64,000 nt of DNA from Dioszegia crocea (lineage: Eukaryota; Basidiomycota; Tremellomycetes; Tremellales; Bulleribasidiaceae), in the NCBI GenBank assembly GCA_001600615.1, contig BCKK01000009.1, positions 590,953 to 654,952 on the forward strand, in the 5' to 3' direction. The notes under the pieces were generated by a model that was given only the letters and a program-made list of their open reading frames with translations, was not told where the DNA came from and ran no database searches. This document shows, one piece after another, positions 43,428 through 55,192 of the stretch. How positions within the stretch are numbered: the first letter of the stretch is position 1; each line of letters begins with the position of its first letter. Position numbers and translations under genes: made by a program.

Positions 43428-44411
43428 CTACTTCCTACTCGCCCTAGCTTCCTTCTTTCTTGCGCTCTCGATGGCCCTCTCCTCCTTCTCGGCCGTCTTT
43501 TTCTCCCTCTTTATCCTTCGAGCTTCCCTCTTCGCCTCCTCTTCTGCCTCCCTCAACCGCCGCAGATCAGTCATCGGTTTGACTTTCCTACCCGTCGTCT
43601 TCCAAATCCCATCATCACTATCCCCTGAACCGGTACTTGGCATCCGGTACACCCGTGCCGGTGCGAAATCTTCCGGAACATCCGACTCTTCCTCTGATCG
43701 CTCATCGTAGTTCACATTCGATCGCGCTTGAAGTCTTTTGGCGAGAGGTGTGACTTCCCGTTCCGGAGTAGGGGCGGACCGTTTCGGAATGACTGCTCGC
43801 CGAGCCTTCTGTCGGTCTGGCCGAGACGTAGGTTGAGGCGGGAGCTGCTGAGGAGGGGGCACGATTGGAGTGGTTGATGCAGTTGCTGAATTTGATGTTG
43901 CTCTTGCTGCTGATGTTGCTGCTGCTGTCGTCGCTGCTGAAGGGGATGAGGTCGCTGCGGCCGTTGCAGTAGATGTAGGTCCAAGTGAATTCTGCATGGC
44001 GGCAAGAGTGGGCTGTGAGTTAGCGTAGATCACATTATGGCTCACAATTGGGGAGCCCTTCTTTCCTACATCCCTAGCGATCTGCAACACCCAACTCGAT
44101 TGATGTTTCGCCTTAGTAGGGCGACCCGGTGACTTCCTAGCCTCATTCCTCTCTTTCTCAAATTCCCCTCCATCCGCCTCATCCTCTTGGGGGCAGACCT
44201 CCGATATAGACTTGGCCCCTCCTCCCTTGCCTCCTAGCCCTACTGCCTCTTCACTTTGGGGGAACACCGGGTGTCCGGAATTCCACGGAAAAAATTGCTC
44301 CATTTCGGCTGCCGGGAATGTCTCGGTGGAGACGGGCGTGCAAACTCGAGGATGCCGAGAGATGGGCTGAGGATCGACCCTGTCTTTGAATGCTGATCGT
44401 ATGGGGGACAT
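43428..44411 (-). CDS. Tandem-array family protein, copy 4 (basic coiled tail)
   Basis: ATG at 44409-44411 by homology with the other copies (an ATG 93 nt further upstream is in frame but outside the conserved start). Exons: 44411-44046 and 44012-43428. The signature is MSPIRSAFKDRVDPQPISRH, then STETFPAAEMEQFFPWN. The 33-nt intron (44013-44045, CTAAC branch) sits where copies 1 and 2 have theirs, but here it contains no stop and is a multiple of three, so a retained form would still be translated. Exon 2 has Ala/Thr/Ser repeats, PIVPPPQQLPPQPTSRP, an acidic block NYDERSEEESDVPEDFAPA, RVYRMPSTGSG and a basic coiled tail (AKREARRIKREKKTAEKEER). Confidence 0.76.
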   Translation of the reverse strand: MSPIRSAFKDRVDPQPISRHPRVCTPVSTETFPAAEMEQFFPWNSGHPVFPQSEEAVGLGGKGGGAKSISEVCPQEDEADGGEFEKERNEARKSPGRPTKAKHQSSWVLQIARDVGKKGSPIVSHNVIYANSQPTLAAMQNSLGPTSTATAAATSSPSAATTAAATSAARATSNSATASTTPIVPPPQQLPPQPTSRPDRQKARRAVIPKRSAPTPEREVTPLAKRLQARSNVNYDERSEEESDVPEDFAPARVYRMPSTGSGDSDDGIWKTTGRKVKPMTDLRRLREAEEEAKREARRIKREKKTAEKEERAIESARKKEARASRK

Positions 44412-44744
44412 CGTATGTCGATAGAGGGTTGTCGTATGTAGAGTTGAGCAATAGCATCCGAGTGCCACATTCAGGATCCGATCGTTAGTGAGGAATGTTG
44501 TCACGTGACTGAATGAGCTCTAGCCGCGCGTGCCTGGAAGCGGCGACCGATGACTTGACACGGCTTATGCGCAGCATCTATTAGCTCTTCCTTTCTTCTC
44601 TTTTCACTATCACCCCTTGCCCTTCCCTTGGCTCCACCATCCAAGCGGCCCAGGATCGCTTGCTTTGTGCTCTTTTCTTCCATTTTGGGACTTAGAGGCT
44701 GTGCTCAAGGTAAGCTCCCATCTCACCTTTGCTAACAACCAGAA
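44412..44744. promoter_or_regulatory. Divergent promoter with GTCACGTGAC palindrome and a 5' UTR intron
   Basis: Shared by array copy 4 (minus) and the RRM gene (plus). GTCACGTGAC lies at 44500-44509. On the RRM side, 44711-44743 looks like a small 5' UTR intron (GTAAGC, CTAAC, CAG) ending one base before the start codon. Confidence 0.5.
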
Positions 44745-47463
44745 TGGCATTCAGTATGGAGCGTGGACCCTCAGCCGAGGGCAAAGCTGGATCGAATGGG
44801 TCGGGATCAAGCCTAGAGCCTGAACATGTAAGTCCACCCCAAGCCCAACTGACATCAGCGCGCCCGCCCACCCACATCTGCCGAAATCGACGCGGTGATC
44901 GCTGCCGCTATGGCGAATGCGCCTCCTCATATGGCCCCACCACCCGAGCCCATAGAGGAAGGATGTGAGTTTAGTCAAGACGGGGCTGATTCAGTCCTCC
45001 GTACCGGTACGCCTCTAATGACCAACCTCCTACCCTCAGCGGTGGGTATGGATGGCCGAGTAAACCTATTCGTGGGCAATGTAAGTGAGCGTCAAACTAG
45101 GCTAATAACAGTTGCCCTACCGCGTCAGATGGCAAGATCTGAAAGATCTCTTCCGCAAAGCCGGGACCGTACTCCGAGCAGACGTCAGTCTAGGTCCTGA
45201 CAACCGGAGTAGAGGCTACGGCACGGTCCTTTTAGGCTCGCGAGAAGATGCCGCACGCGCCATCGACCGATTTAACGGCTACACATGGCAAACACGTACA
45301 CTTGAAGTCCGGCCTGATCGCCTACCGCCAGAATATGAGGCTCAGCCACATGTCAATCCTCGACCATTCCCTTTCCCACCTGGCAACTATCCGGGACCGC
45401 GCTATAGCCCCCATCCACCCCCTCCGGGCCTTGCACCTTCGCCTGTGCCTGGTAATTCCTCCCCACCTCAAAATCCTATGGTGGCCGGGATGAACATCAC
45501 CCCGTCACCTTTAGCAGGCGCGTTGACTGGCCCGATGCCCGATATGGAACGTCGAGGTAGTCTAGCCCCGTTCGATCACTCCCGCCCTTCATCCACCGTG
45601 CCCGATCGAAACAATCGCTCTTCGTTCAGCGATGCCCCCTTCCCACAGCGAGATCGGGGTTCATTCAGCGATGCGCATCTTCCGGGGCTGCGAGATCGAT
45701 CTTCATTCAGCTCCGAAGCGCCCTTCCTGCAACGAGGCGATCGTGCTTCGTTCAGCTCCGACGCGGCGCCACATTTCCCAGTTCAGATTGATGGGTTGGC
45801 GCATCAGGGAATGGGACTTGGTCCGCCGAGCAACCTACACGATAGGGTGGTGTTTGTGTCAAATGTGAGTTTCATCGCACCTTGCCTTTCTCCGCGCGGA
45901 TCTCTCTGCGGATCTTCCGACCGGAGCTTTGCGCAATCTCCGATCTTGTCACAGATTCCTCCTACGATTCCTGCAATCCCTGGCCTTCTCATCTTTTGGG
46001 ATCAACAGCTGCCTGGCGGCGAATACCCAGACTGGAATATGAGCTGACCCACAGATGCCCCTCACGATGCAATGGCAGGATTTGAAGGATTTCCTCCGGC
46101 CTGCTGGAATGATCATGCGTGCAGAGTAAGTCTCCACCTCGATCTCGCTAACTTTAGCGTCGCACAGGATGACAATCGTAAACCGAGAGGGTACGGTACG
46201 GCGCTGTTTGCCACCGAGACCGATGCCGCGAGAGCAGTCAACATGTTCAACGGGTGAGTTTTGTTTCCACATCTGAATCCGGCGCATTCTTCTGTTCCTC
46301 ATCCCGCACTACAATCTTACTCTGCCCTATCATTATTCGACCATCATCTACTACTTGTAGTTCTCCCACCTTCCTCTCACATCGCTACCCGGCTCTACAG
46401 CCCACTCCTCGCCCGTTCATCCTTTCATCAAAATCCACACCTCACGTCCCCTTCCCACTCCTTCATCCATACTTGTCCAGCGCTAACGTCCAGACGCGAG
46501 ATTGGCGGTCGTCAAATCCGGGTCTATCTCGAACGCCAAAGCCGCCAACCCCAATCCCAGTCCTACGAATCTGCACAATTCCGTCAAATGCAACACGAAT
46601 CCTCACCCGCCAAAGTCCCCTGGGGCATCAACACAGGAATCTCAACTCCACAGCGATTCGACACTTCTTCCCCCGAAGCCACACCCGGACCCAACTTCCG
46701 TGCCTCTCACCATCCTGGCCCAATCTCCATGCCGCCCTTCTCACCTTTACGCACACCCGGCCCTTTATCACCTCTCCAAACTCGAAATTTACCCCCCATG
46801 ACACCCTCCATGCCCGGATTCGTATTCAATGCTTTCCAACCTGAAACACCTTCCATTCGCGGCTATCACCCATTCCTTTCTCCAGGTATCGCAGGTCCAT
46901 TCTCACCTGGAATACCTATGAATTCACCTGGTCAATTCGGGTATAATCCATTTATAAATGCCGCACCGGGTGGACCTGTTGATCGACTTAGTGGGAATGG
47001 GAACAGCTTTGCGGGGTCGGCAGCTTTAGGAACACCAACTACGACGGGTTTCCCACCTGGAAATCCGGTTCATGGATGGGGTGGAGCGCCTGGAGGTCCA
47101 GCCAATGGTAATGGAAGTCCTGGCGTGACGCCAAATGGGAATGGGAATTATCAACAAGAGTATTTCCCAATTACTCCAGCGGAAAGTCCTATTCGACCTA
47201 AAGTGGCTACAGGGCAAATGCCACTGAACGCGAGGGATAGATTGGCTAGTACAGCGGAAGCTGTTGAGGGGGCGTTGGGGAGGTTGAATATTGATACGCC
47301 GGAAAGTCCCGGGGGACGGAAGCAACAACTGCCGGAAGAAGAAGATAGTAGGGGTCGTTACAGCCTAGACGGGGACAGACCGGTCATGTCTGCGGTGACT
47401 GGGTTAAAGGTTAGCGAGGGGGGCGGGGAGAGAAGGGCGAGTTTTGGCGATGCGGGCAAGTAG
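44745..47463 (+). CDS. GBP2: Gbp2/Hrb1-like protein with two RRM domains
   Basis: RNA-binding protein of the yeast Gbp2/Hrb1 type, which act as mRNA export and surveillance adaptors in the nucleus; the orthology is inferred. Exons: 44745-44827, 44859-44964, 44995-45080, 45112-45864, 46055-46125, 46158-46253, 46494-47463. RRM1: RNP2 is NLFVGN, then LPYRVRWQDLKDLFRKAG, RNP1 RGYGTVLL, FNGYTWQTRTLEVR. RRM2: VVFVSN, MPLTMQWQDLKDFLRPAG, RGYGTALF, FNGREIGGRQIRVYLE. The WQDLKDxFR signature is typical of this subfamily. The linker and the long C-terminus are Pro/Gly/Ser-rich, with SFS/FSD repeats near 45610-45770 and many SPxxP sites. The intron before the last exon is unusually long (240 nt) and pyrimidine-rich. 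Confidence 0.85.
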
Positions 47464-47863
47464 AGCCTGGGTAGGGCCGGGAGTAGATTGGGTTTTCTGG
47501 GATTGGGATTCTGGGTGCGGGTTAGGTACATGGTCGTTAGGGTGTAGATATGGATGTTGGGATTGATAATGCATAGGGTGTGGGTTAAATCGTTTTGGTA
47601 TTAGCTCTGACCCAATTCCGGAAAACCTCTGTTACCAACTGCCCACTCCCATTCCCAATAATCACTCTAGTAGTCATGGCCGATCATTCCAAATCGGGCT
47701 TTCACAAACTCGATTGAGTCAGACTTGATTCCAGCCTACATTCACACTCTACAATCTATGATGTTGCTACAATCACCCAGGTAGCAATGCCCAGAAGGGG
47801 TGTAAAGTGAGTGCACATTGCCGACTAATTGCAGAAATCACACCCATGACCCATACGCCGATG
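47464..47863. other. Intergenic region between converging genes
   Basis: A 400-bp gap holding the 3' ends of two converging genes. Nothing else recognisable. Confidence 0.45.
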
Positions 47864-48996
47864 CTAAGACGACCCGTCCAACCGCCCACATCGCTCTTTT
47901 GATCCGTCAACAAGTTTCCACGCTGGATCCCAGCCGCTGGGTGAGTTTCCATTTTTCAGAAGAGGATTGGGGACAGTGTTGGTTGTTGAGCCGAGAGATG
48001 TGTAGCTGCATAAATTAGCCAGGTTCTTTACGCTTCTGTCGCCTGAGCACCACTCATCACGCCCCATTCGCTATGGTCCAAAATGACCGTATCTCATCCA
48101 ACTCTTCCCCTTATGTGCTCAAATTTGGCATTCTTCTGCTTGGATCCCCCATCATCCTCATCGTTCATTTACACCTCCAGCCTCTATCCCATCAAGAACA
48201 CTTTGACTCACCCCTGATCATACAGTGAGCAATAAGGCACTTCCAAATCCCTCAAGAAATCCCAAACCTGTCCATACGTCCAATCCAAAATCGGATGTAT
48301 TCTCAATACACTAGGCCAAGAAGGATCTGTTGGCGCAAGGGGTTCGACATCTGTGTCGTTAGCAACTGTCTGCTCAAACTTGACATACCCCCATTCGGAT
48401 CACCCCTTCTCGTACCCATCAACATCCCCTTGACGCCTTTGCCCGCACTACATCCTAGATAATCGCCAAGGGCAGCCTTCATACCCCCTCCGAATCGATA
48501 CAGGTCCATCCCGTACAACTCTGCAGAGTCTAGGACGAACTGATCAAGCGCAGCGAAAGGGTTAGGGGCGGTGATGTAGATTGCTTTGATTGCTGGGAGG
48601 GGAGGTACAGGTTGGGATATGATGTGTTGGGCATTAGGGGCGGATGGAGGACTTGGATCTTCAGGTCCATCCGACACTGGTTCTGTTGATGATGAGGCGT
48701 TGGTATGGCGAGAATACAAGACGGCAGCGAAGAGGTGTAGTAATACGGTGCCTACTTGTCAGTGGAGATCATGATACGTCGGACTCACAATCCTTCCCAC
48801 CATTGAACGATATCGCTATGGCCTCTTCACTATAACGTCAGCTACTCCTCCACAGTCCCATCTCTGTGACCCACCCCAAATCCTCGATCACTTTCTCAAC
48901 AAGCGCGATCGCGTCTGATATTCTTCGGCCGGCATCGGTCGACATTTTCGCCATTTCCAACACCCTCATCAGGTCCTCGGGGCGTATAGGCGGCAT
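47864..48996 (-). CDS. FAD1: FAD synthase (FMN adenylyltransferase), PAPS-reductase fold
   Basis: Makes FAD from FMN and ATP. Exons: 48996-48875, 48829-48789, 48751-48389, 48350-48212, 48005-47864. The PP-loop-like ATP site is visible as [15 protein letters not shown], split by an intron, followed by [50 protein letters not shown], then [40 protein letters not shown] and [20 protein letters not shown]. All these are hallmarks of the yeast Fad1 family. About 265 residues, close to the expected size. The last intron (48006-48211) is 206 nt, long for this genome. The gene is divergent from MED14 with a 209-bp shared promoter. Confidence 0.94.
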
Positions 48997-49205
48997 CGTG
49001 ACTGTCCAATATCTACACAGATGAGGTATGGTATACAGTCTCCATCGCCATCACTCATTTTGGCTCACCATCATTTTCAACGCACGGACCACTTACGGCA
49101 CGTTTCAGATTGGCTGGCGGCAATCACCGCGCGGAACCTTCGGGCCGTCCAATTCGCTCAATCTATCCATCTCTTACATCTATACAGGCTGGCTGTCAGC
49201 CCATC

Positions 49206-52200
49206 ATGACAGCACAGCCAAATGGAGCCAAGAGCCACAGTCGACAGGCCAGTGTGGATGTCCAAGGCCATTCGCAAAATCTGCCGCTATCAGCCCAGCC
49301 GCAGCCCCACGCGTCGACTTCAAAATTGCCCATGGGTAATCCTCAACTTGGCCCTGAGCCTTTCTTCGCCTACCCTACGCCATCAACACTGGACGTAGAG
49401 GATGAGCTGCCGCCAGGGTTTGATGGCGAGAATGTGCCCCTGGGCGTGTTGCTCGACCGGGTGGTCAGGAAGAGTTATGGCGAATTGAGAGGGTTGACAG
49501 AGGCAAAGTGAGTCTCGTCTAAACTTGGCTAATGTAGACTGCCACACTTGAGCAATCGCCAAAAGCCTGAGCCCATCATCAAATATGCCAAATCTACACG
49601 ACAATCCATCCTAAAATACCTCGCTGTTCTTCGGTGGAAAGCCCAAGTGGACGTGCCGATTTATGCCACTCCGGCTTCACCCCCGGGCCCGACGAGTTTC
49701 CCCACACCCCACAGTAGCAATGGATCAGACTCGCCCGCCTACACTGGGAAGGGCAAGGGCAAAGCTACAGACGTGGTACGAGGAAAAGTCACAGATGCGA
49801 AGCGGATTGAGGTGTTTATGGCGCATCAAAATGCTCAACACGCCGCTGCGGTGGAGCACTTGCGCCATACCTCAAAGGTTGTCGACGGGTTACGGTAGGT
49901 CCACCTTTGACTCGACTGACAATAGTCTGCGCAACCCCGACCTTCTCACTGCGATGTCTGTACTGTCACTTGGAACCTACCCCCGCCTTCCCTCCGAACT
50001 CACCGAAACGTTCCTCCCCAAACCCCCCTTGACAAACTCCTCCCTGATCTCAACATTGCGCAAGCTCAATCGACACATCCGGTATCGCCTCAAATGCATC
50101 GACTATGTCCCGCCCGACCTATCTATTCTAGACATCAAAGATGGGCGGGTCTACGTCGAGGGATCTGCTGGACAATGGCGTGCAGAATTGACAATAATCA
50201 ACTTTGGCCAGGATGTAAAAGCAGACGAAGGGAGATGGTGGCTTACCGATGTCGAGTGGGGCTGGAGAGAAAAAGAGGGAATAGATGATCCTATACGGCG
50301 ATTAGAGGGCGAAGAGCGGAAAGCAGTTTTAGACTTGGCGAATATGGAAGTTCTACCCAAAGTCTCGGATGCGCCCCTGGTTAGGATATACAACTTTCTT
50401 CGTAAGTCCCTTTATGGCCAAGACTGATGTAGAACATCTATGCCTGACATATCAACTTGAGGTGTTATATACCCAAGCGATGGTTCTGGCAGGTGGGAAG
50501 TGGCGTGGCCAACTATCGGTGGATCTGGACAGGGCAAAGAAGGTCCTCACGTTGCGATATTGGCTGTGCGTCTTTTCTCTCTTCCTTGCTCAAAGCTGAT
50601 TTTTAGTCGGCCCAGACCACCACCACCACCTGCGGCTCAGACCGGACCTAAACGTCCAAATGCACCCATCGTGGATTCTCGACAACCTTTAGTCGGCGCA
50701 ACACTCGCCATATCTCTTCATGAAGATACGACACCGCGAGACGAGGCTCAAACCCTCCTGGCGGATGTCAGGGGTGACAACACTGTGCCTGACGAGCGGC
50801 TTTTACGTTTGAAACTAGGGGTAACATGGACTGTAGGGGAAATAGGAGAAGGGGCCGGATGGAAGAATGGCGATATTCTCAATAGCTCAGATTTGCTCAT
50901 TGTAAGTTCAGGACATAACTGCACTGACTTGCAGAAACCTGACGCATTATCTATAGCAGATATCCTTCAGGCGGCAACAACGACACACGCCGCTCATCTA
51001 ACTTCACACCACTGCACACCTTTACTTTCTCTATCGAGAATATCCATCTTCCCCTTCAACCCACCAATCATCATGGAAACCTCCAGTCATACACGACCAG
51101 TCATACTGCGCGTCCCACTTCCAGGCCGAAGTGCGAATCTAAACATTGGAATCAGTGCCTTATCAGGATTGATCGAAATTGAAGATGAAGGCGCGAGTGT
51201 ATCGTATGATGTTGCGCCGGGTAGAGGGATGGAAGATCGAGGTCGGAGAGCCAAGATGGCGTCTGCTAGTGTTAATGAGGGTAAGACGAGGTTAGGAGAT
51301 GATGTGGGAAGGTTGATTACTGCTGTGAGTGTTTGTTGGTGGATTTGTGTGAGTTCAGGCTGATCAGGGTAGATTATTACGGAGAATATCGAGAGTCAGA
51401 TGAGGGGGTTGGGGTATAAACCTACTCGGCGTCTTCCGCTTAGATCTCAAGGTGAGCTAGAGTTTTTTCTGGGGTGAGGGTCCCCAATGTTGTGGGGTCT
51501 TGAGTGAAAGATGGTCGCTTCTGAAAGAACTGGATATGGACCTCTCAAATGGTGACAATGGCTAATGATCAGATATGGCAAAAGCAGACTTACACCCCGC
51601 TTCAACCATTTTCCTCAGTCTACCAACTTCAACAACCCATCACCTCATAACCAAAATTACAAGTCTGGGAATAGCGTTTGAAGTCCTTCGGCTCGTGAAG
51701 GTTCAGGCGGAGAATGGGGTAGGAATCAAATTGGGGGTTGGGGAAAGGACGGGAGTTGAGTTAGGGATGATTAGAGCGAGGCGAAATCGTATTCGGGCGA
51801 ATGGTCAGGTTGAGGACAAGGGAGAAGAGGTGAAGATTGGAGAAGAGGTGAAGATTGGAGAAGAAATGGGAAGAAGGGGAAAGAGGAAGTTCGATCAGGA
51901 TGGGGAAAAGATGGGAGTTGATGTGCCTGCGTCATTGATGGAGTCGGCGTTTGTTTTGGACGATAAAGATATTAGGGATGTTTTTGTCTACAGCAAGTGA
52001 GTTTGGGTATCGATTTCACTTCCCAGTCTGCTTCTGCCCATCATATACGACCTTCCTCCTTTGACCCCATGCTTTGACCATCACTCGCTAACACCCCAGC
52101 GCCCTCGTTGCTCAAAGCATCATCGAATCCCAACTCAAATCTCGTCAAATCCCTTATACACTCTCCCTCCCTCCTTCTTCCGGCCCCGGCGCACCCAAAT

Positions 52201-53516
52201 CCAACTCAGCAATAGCAGGTCTTGTACCTACCTTCACTGTAAACTCGTCAGATTTGCTCAAAGATGGTAAAGCCGGCGATGTGGCTATGCCTAGAGTATA
52301 CATGCAGATCAAGGGTTGGTGGATGGGTGGGAAATGTTCCGTAAGTCCGATTAGTTACTTACACTAATACTATGCTGATTATTTAGGCCGTCACTGTTGT
52401 TCAACTCCGTCATCGCTCTTCGGCCCCATCGACCATTCCAGAATCTTCACCTCTTCATCTACCGGATCCCTTACCCTCCGCCGATACATCAGCCAAAGCG
52501 GAAGGTATTTCATTCGATCAGGCATCATCTGTCGTCCGGTTTCAATCGGACGATTTAGATCATTGCGTCCCTGGGTTCTTGGAACAGTGGGAGCGATTAA
52601 GCAAAGTTATCATTGTTGCGGGTGCCGGTGAGTTTTCACCCTCACTCCCATGTCGTAGAGGTACCAAGCTGACCACATTAGTCAATAAAATCAACAAATT
52701 ACCCCAATTTCATAATGTTCGAATGCTCTCTTTCGACCTTCGCACCGCTGTCCTGGAATACTACCCCGGATATCTTTGCTCGGTGACTTACGATTCACAC
52801 ATGGACGGATATGTCGTGACTTTCGGCATGTCCCCGACATCGACTACAGCTGCGAACAATACCGAGTCAACTGTCGAATCGAGTAAGAACCCACACGAGC
52901 AAATGGCGGGGCTGTTGAGTTGGGAATTGAATGAATTGGTCCAAGGTCAAAAAGACGTCGGCCCCAGATTTATCGGCGTAAGTTGTGTCTTTCATCGAAG
53001 GTGCACGAGCTGATAAAACAGCTCCTTCGCGCTACTCTACCATTCTTACTAGAGATCGAATCCATCCAACAATCCCTATCCACAACTACCAAAACTCCCA
53101 CACCCAAATCTCCAAAATCTCCCACTTCCGCTACATCGCCCAAACTCGTCATTCTCTCCATAAGGCATTATCGAATCATGTTCGACTCATCGTCCCCTCC
53201 CCGGCGGTACGGCGTGGATGTCGTCTTGACGCCAAATGATCAGAGTTGGATTATATCGGATTCGATCGGATCAGGGAATGGGGAATGTGGGAAGATGAGT
53301 GAGATTAAAGGGTTTAAGGGGGTTGTGGGGAGGGTATGGGATGAGTTGAGGGCAGAGGGTGAGGAGAAGGCTGGGGAAGAGGGCAAGGGGACAGAGAGGA
53401 AGGTGCAAGCTGTGAAGCTTGATGAGGGGGAGGTGTTGATGATTTGTGGGGAAGAGGGGGTGGTTAGGAAGGCGGTGAGGGCGGTGATTAGGGAAGTGGA
53501 GGGGATCGTGGGGTAG
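49206..53516 (+). CDS. MED14: Mediator complex subunit 14 (Rgr1)
   Basis: Backbone subunit linking the Mediator head, middle and tail modules; acts in RNA polymerase II transcription. Thirteen exons, beginning 49206-49507, 49538-49894, 49926-50401, 50433-50565, 50607-50901 and ending 53022-53516. The conserved N-terminal MED14 domain is clear: VPLGVLLDRVVRKSYGELRG, LTEALPHL, PIIKYAKSTRQSILKYLAVL and RWKAQVDV. Further along, RKLNRHIRYRLKCIDYVPPD, VEGSAGQWRAELTIINFGQD and RIYNFLQHLCLTYQLEVLYT match the family's middle region. The C-terminal third is more diverged. About 1,250 residues, usual for the family. A Lys/Glu tandem (EEVKIG twice) sits at 51823-51858. ATG chosen as the first in-frame methionine before the conserved block. 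Confidence 0.93.
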
Positions 53517-53746
53517 GGCAGGGTGTGAGGCGGAGTAGGTTTATGTCAGCTGTTAGCTCAGGTTGACTGACAGGCTGACTCATCATGAAGAGGATAGTTC
53601 TCTTATTTCAGCCCTAATCGTACTGATGGATCAAGTTACCGCTTAAATACACGATACTGTCAAATCCTGCGGAAGTCGCACTACCTATACATGTCATACT
53701 ACACAAGTCGATGACGACAGATAATGAAGGCAGAAGGCTACTCTGA
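53517..53746. other. Intergenic region between converging genes
   Basis: 230 bp holding two converging 3' ends; nothing else recognisable. Confidence 0.4.
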
Positions 53747-54331
53747 TCAAAAGCCACCCTGAACAAGTATAGCGAGACCGCTATCCTCCCCAATATCGCC
53801 AATTCGCTTCTGCAAATCCCTCCCTTGCTCCGAATGCTCGCCCTCAGAGTCTTCTTCCTCCTCGTGATGAGTCGGATCACGAATCGCAACTGCGCCAACT
53901 CCTTCGTCTGAACTTCCCGTCATAACCTCGACCAATATGTCTGCCATCTTCTGCCACGCCCAATTTTTGTCTTCCTCGGACGAGCTGTAGGTCTGCCTGA
54001 GTGCATCTTCAAACAAATCGCGAGCTTCCTTGCGGCATTTCTCGTTCATCCCAACGCCGGAGACAGCCGGCTCTTCGGAAAACGAGTCCGTGAAATGGTT
54101 CCAAGCTGAAGTTTCGGCCGCAGACCCTTGGACGTATGACCCGTTGACGGCATCATCAAGCTGACCAAGTCGCGCCTGGATCCACGTCTTCCATGCGGCC
54201 TCTTCGGCGAGGATGTGCCGGTCAAACCTTGGAGTTAACGTGAGGGAGGTATATGTGCCCGGCCGTGAAGAGCTGGAAAATTTCCATTTCACCGGTTGCG
54301 CGCGCCTGTGGTCCTTCGACTTTGGAGCCAT
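53747..54331 (-). CDS. Hypothetical protein, single exon, 194 residues
   Basis: I do not recognise it. ATG at 54331 (a second ATG is directly upstream at 54334). The N-terminus is basic (MAPKSKDHRRAQPVKWKF), then comes a helical Trp-rich region (LAEEAAWKTWIQARLGQLDD, ETSAWNHFTDSF, EARDLFEDALRQTYSSSEED, KNWAWQKMADILVEVMTG) and an acidic stretch (HHEEEEDSEGEHSEQGRD), ending in a hydrophobic tail. The start MAP-K-HR and the pattern LF..A.R.....ADxLV..V.xG recall the gene at 56141, so the two may be distant relatives; that is weak inference. Confidence 0.6.
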   Translation of the reverse strand: MAPKSKDHRRAQPVKWKFSSSSRPGTYTSLTLTPRFDRHILAEEAAWKTWIQARLGQLDDAVNGSYVQGSAAETSAWNHFTDSFSEEPAVSGVGMNEKCRKEARDLFEDALRQTYSSSEEDKNWAWQKMADILVEVMTGSSDEGVGAVAIRDPTHHEEEEDSEGEHSEQGRDLQKRIGDIGEDSGLAILVQGGF

Positions 54332-55192
54332 CATGAGCTGCGTGTGTTGAGAAAAGGGAACGAGGTGTCTGTTGATAATGAAGGGATATTGGAGCTATCG
54401 CGAGCAAGATGGACTGATGGGCGAGTGAGCTGCGAGAGAGGTCTCGGAGGGAAGGAGCAAGTGTGGTGAAGGGAATATGATGCGGTATGTTTGCGAAAAG
54501 ATGAGATATCGTGTTGATAAGCGTGTTGCAGAGTATTAGAACGTGTAAGCAGATGGATTGAGGCTTGGGTCGCTTTGGGAATGGGTAGAGTGCAACGAGG
54601 ATGGGGGTGGGACTGGGTGAATGTGGAGGGGGAGAGGAAGAAAGTCGATGGAGGGATTCAGAGGGAGAAGTCCAGAATATATAGGACGGACCTCACGACT
54701 TGAGGCACTCTCGGAATCAACCAGACTCCAAAGCACGGGTAGGGTCATCAAAGGATAGCAGTGACCGTGACTGGCCGTCACACGTCTGAACTTGTGAAAC
54801 GCTTGTTTTGCACTTCTCCTGCTTCCCCTGCTTCTCCAAGAACCAGAAGCAGGATTTTGGCGTTTCCACAGTCTGATGCGCGTTAGAGCCAGTCACCCCT
54901 TTCTCTCTGCCCCTCGAGTGCTGATGCGAGTCCTTGAGTTACGTTTCGTGCGGCTGATACATATTAGATGTGATCATCCCTTTGTCTTTGCGTGTTTGAG
55001 GCTCGGAGGGTCACAGTCATAGGGCCCGAAGATCTACGGAGCTTAGCCAGCGGCCAGCCCACCGCCCATGCACTCGGCTGCCTTATCTCTTCACCGTCAC
55101 TCTATCCTTGCTCGACGCCCTTCACTACACACATTTTCTCACAATCTTCATTCCGGACAATCACGCTTCCTCCCTACATCATCGGTCTGAAA
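54332..55192. other. Intergenic divergent region
   Basis: About 860 bp between two divergent orphan genes. AT-rich patches such as gaatatatagg (54670-54685) are present. No supported gene. Confidence 0.4.

Noticed and set aside
46254..46844. Open frame through the long intron of the RRM gene
   Set aside because: A retained intron would hit TGA directly after the donor; the frame has no start supported by family alignment.
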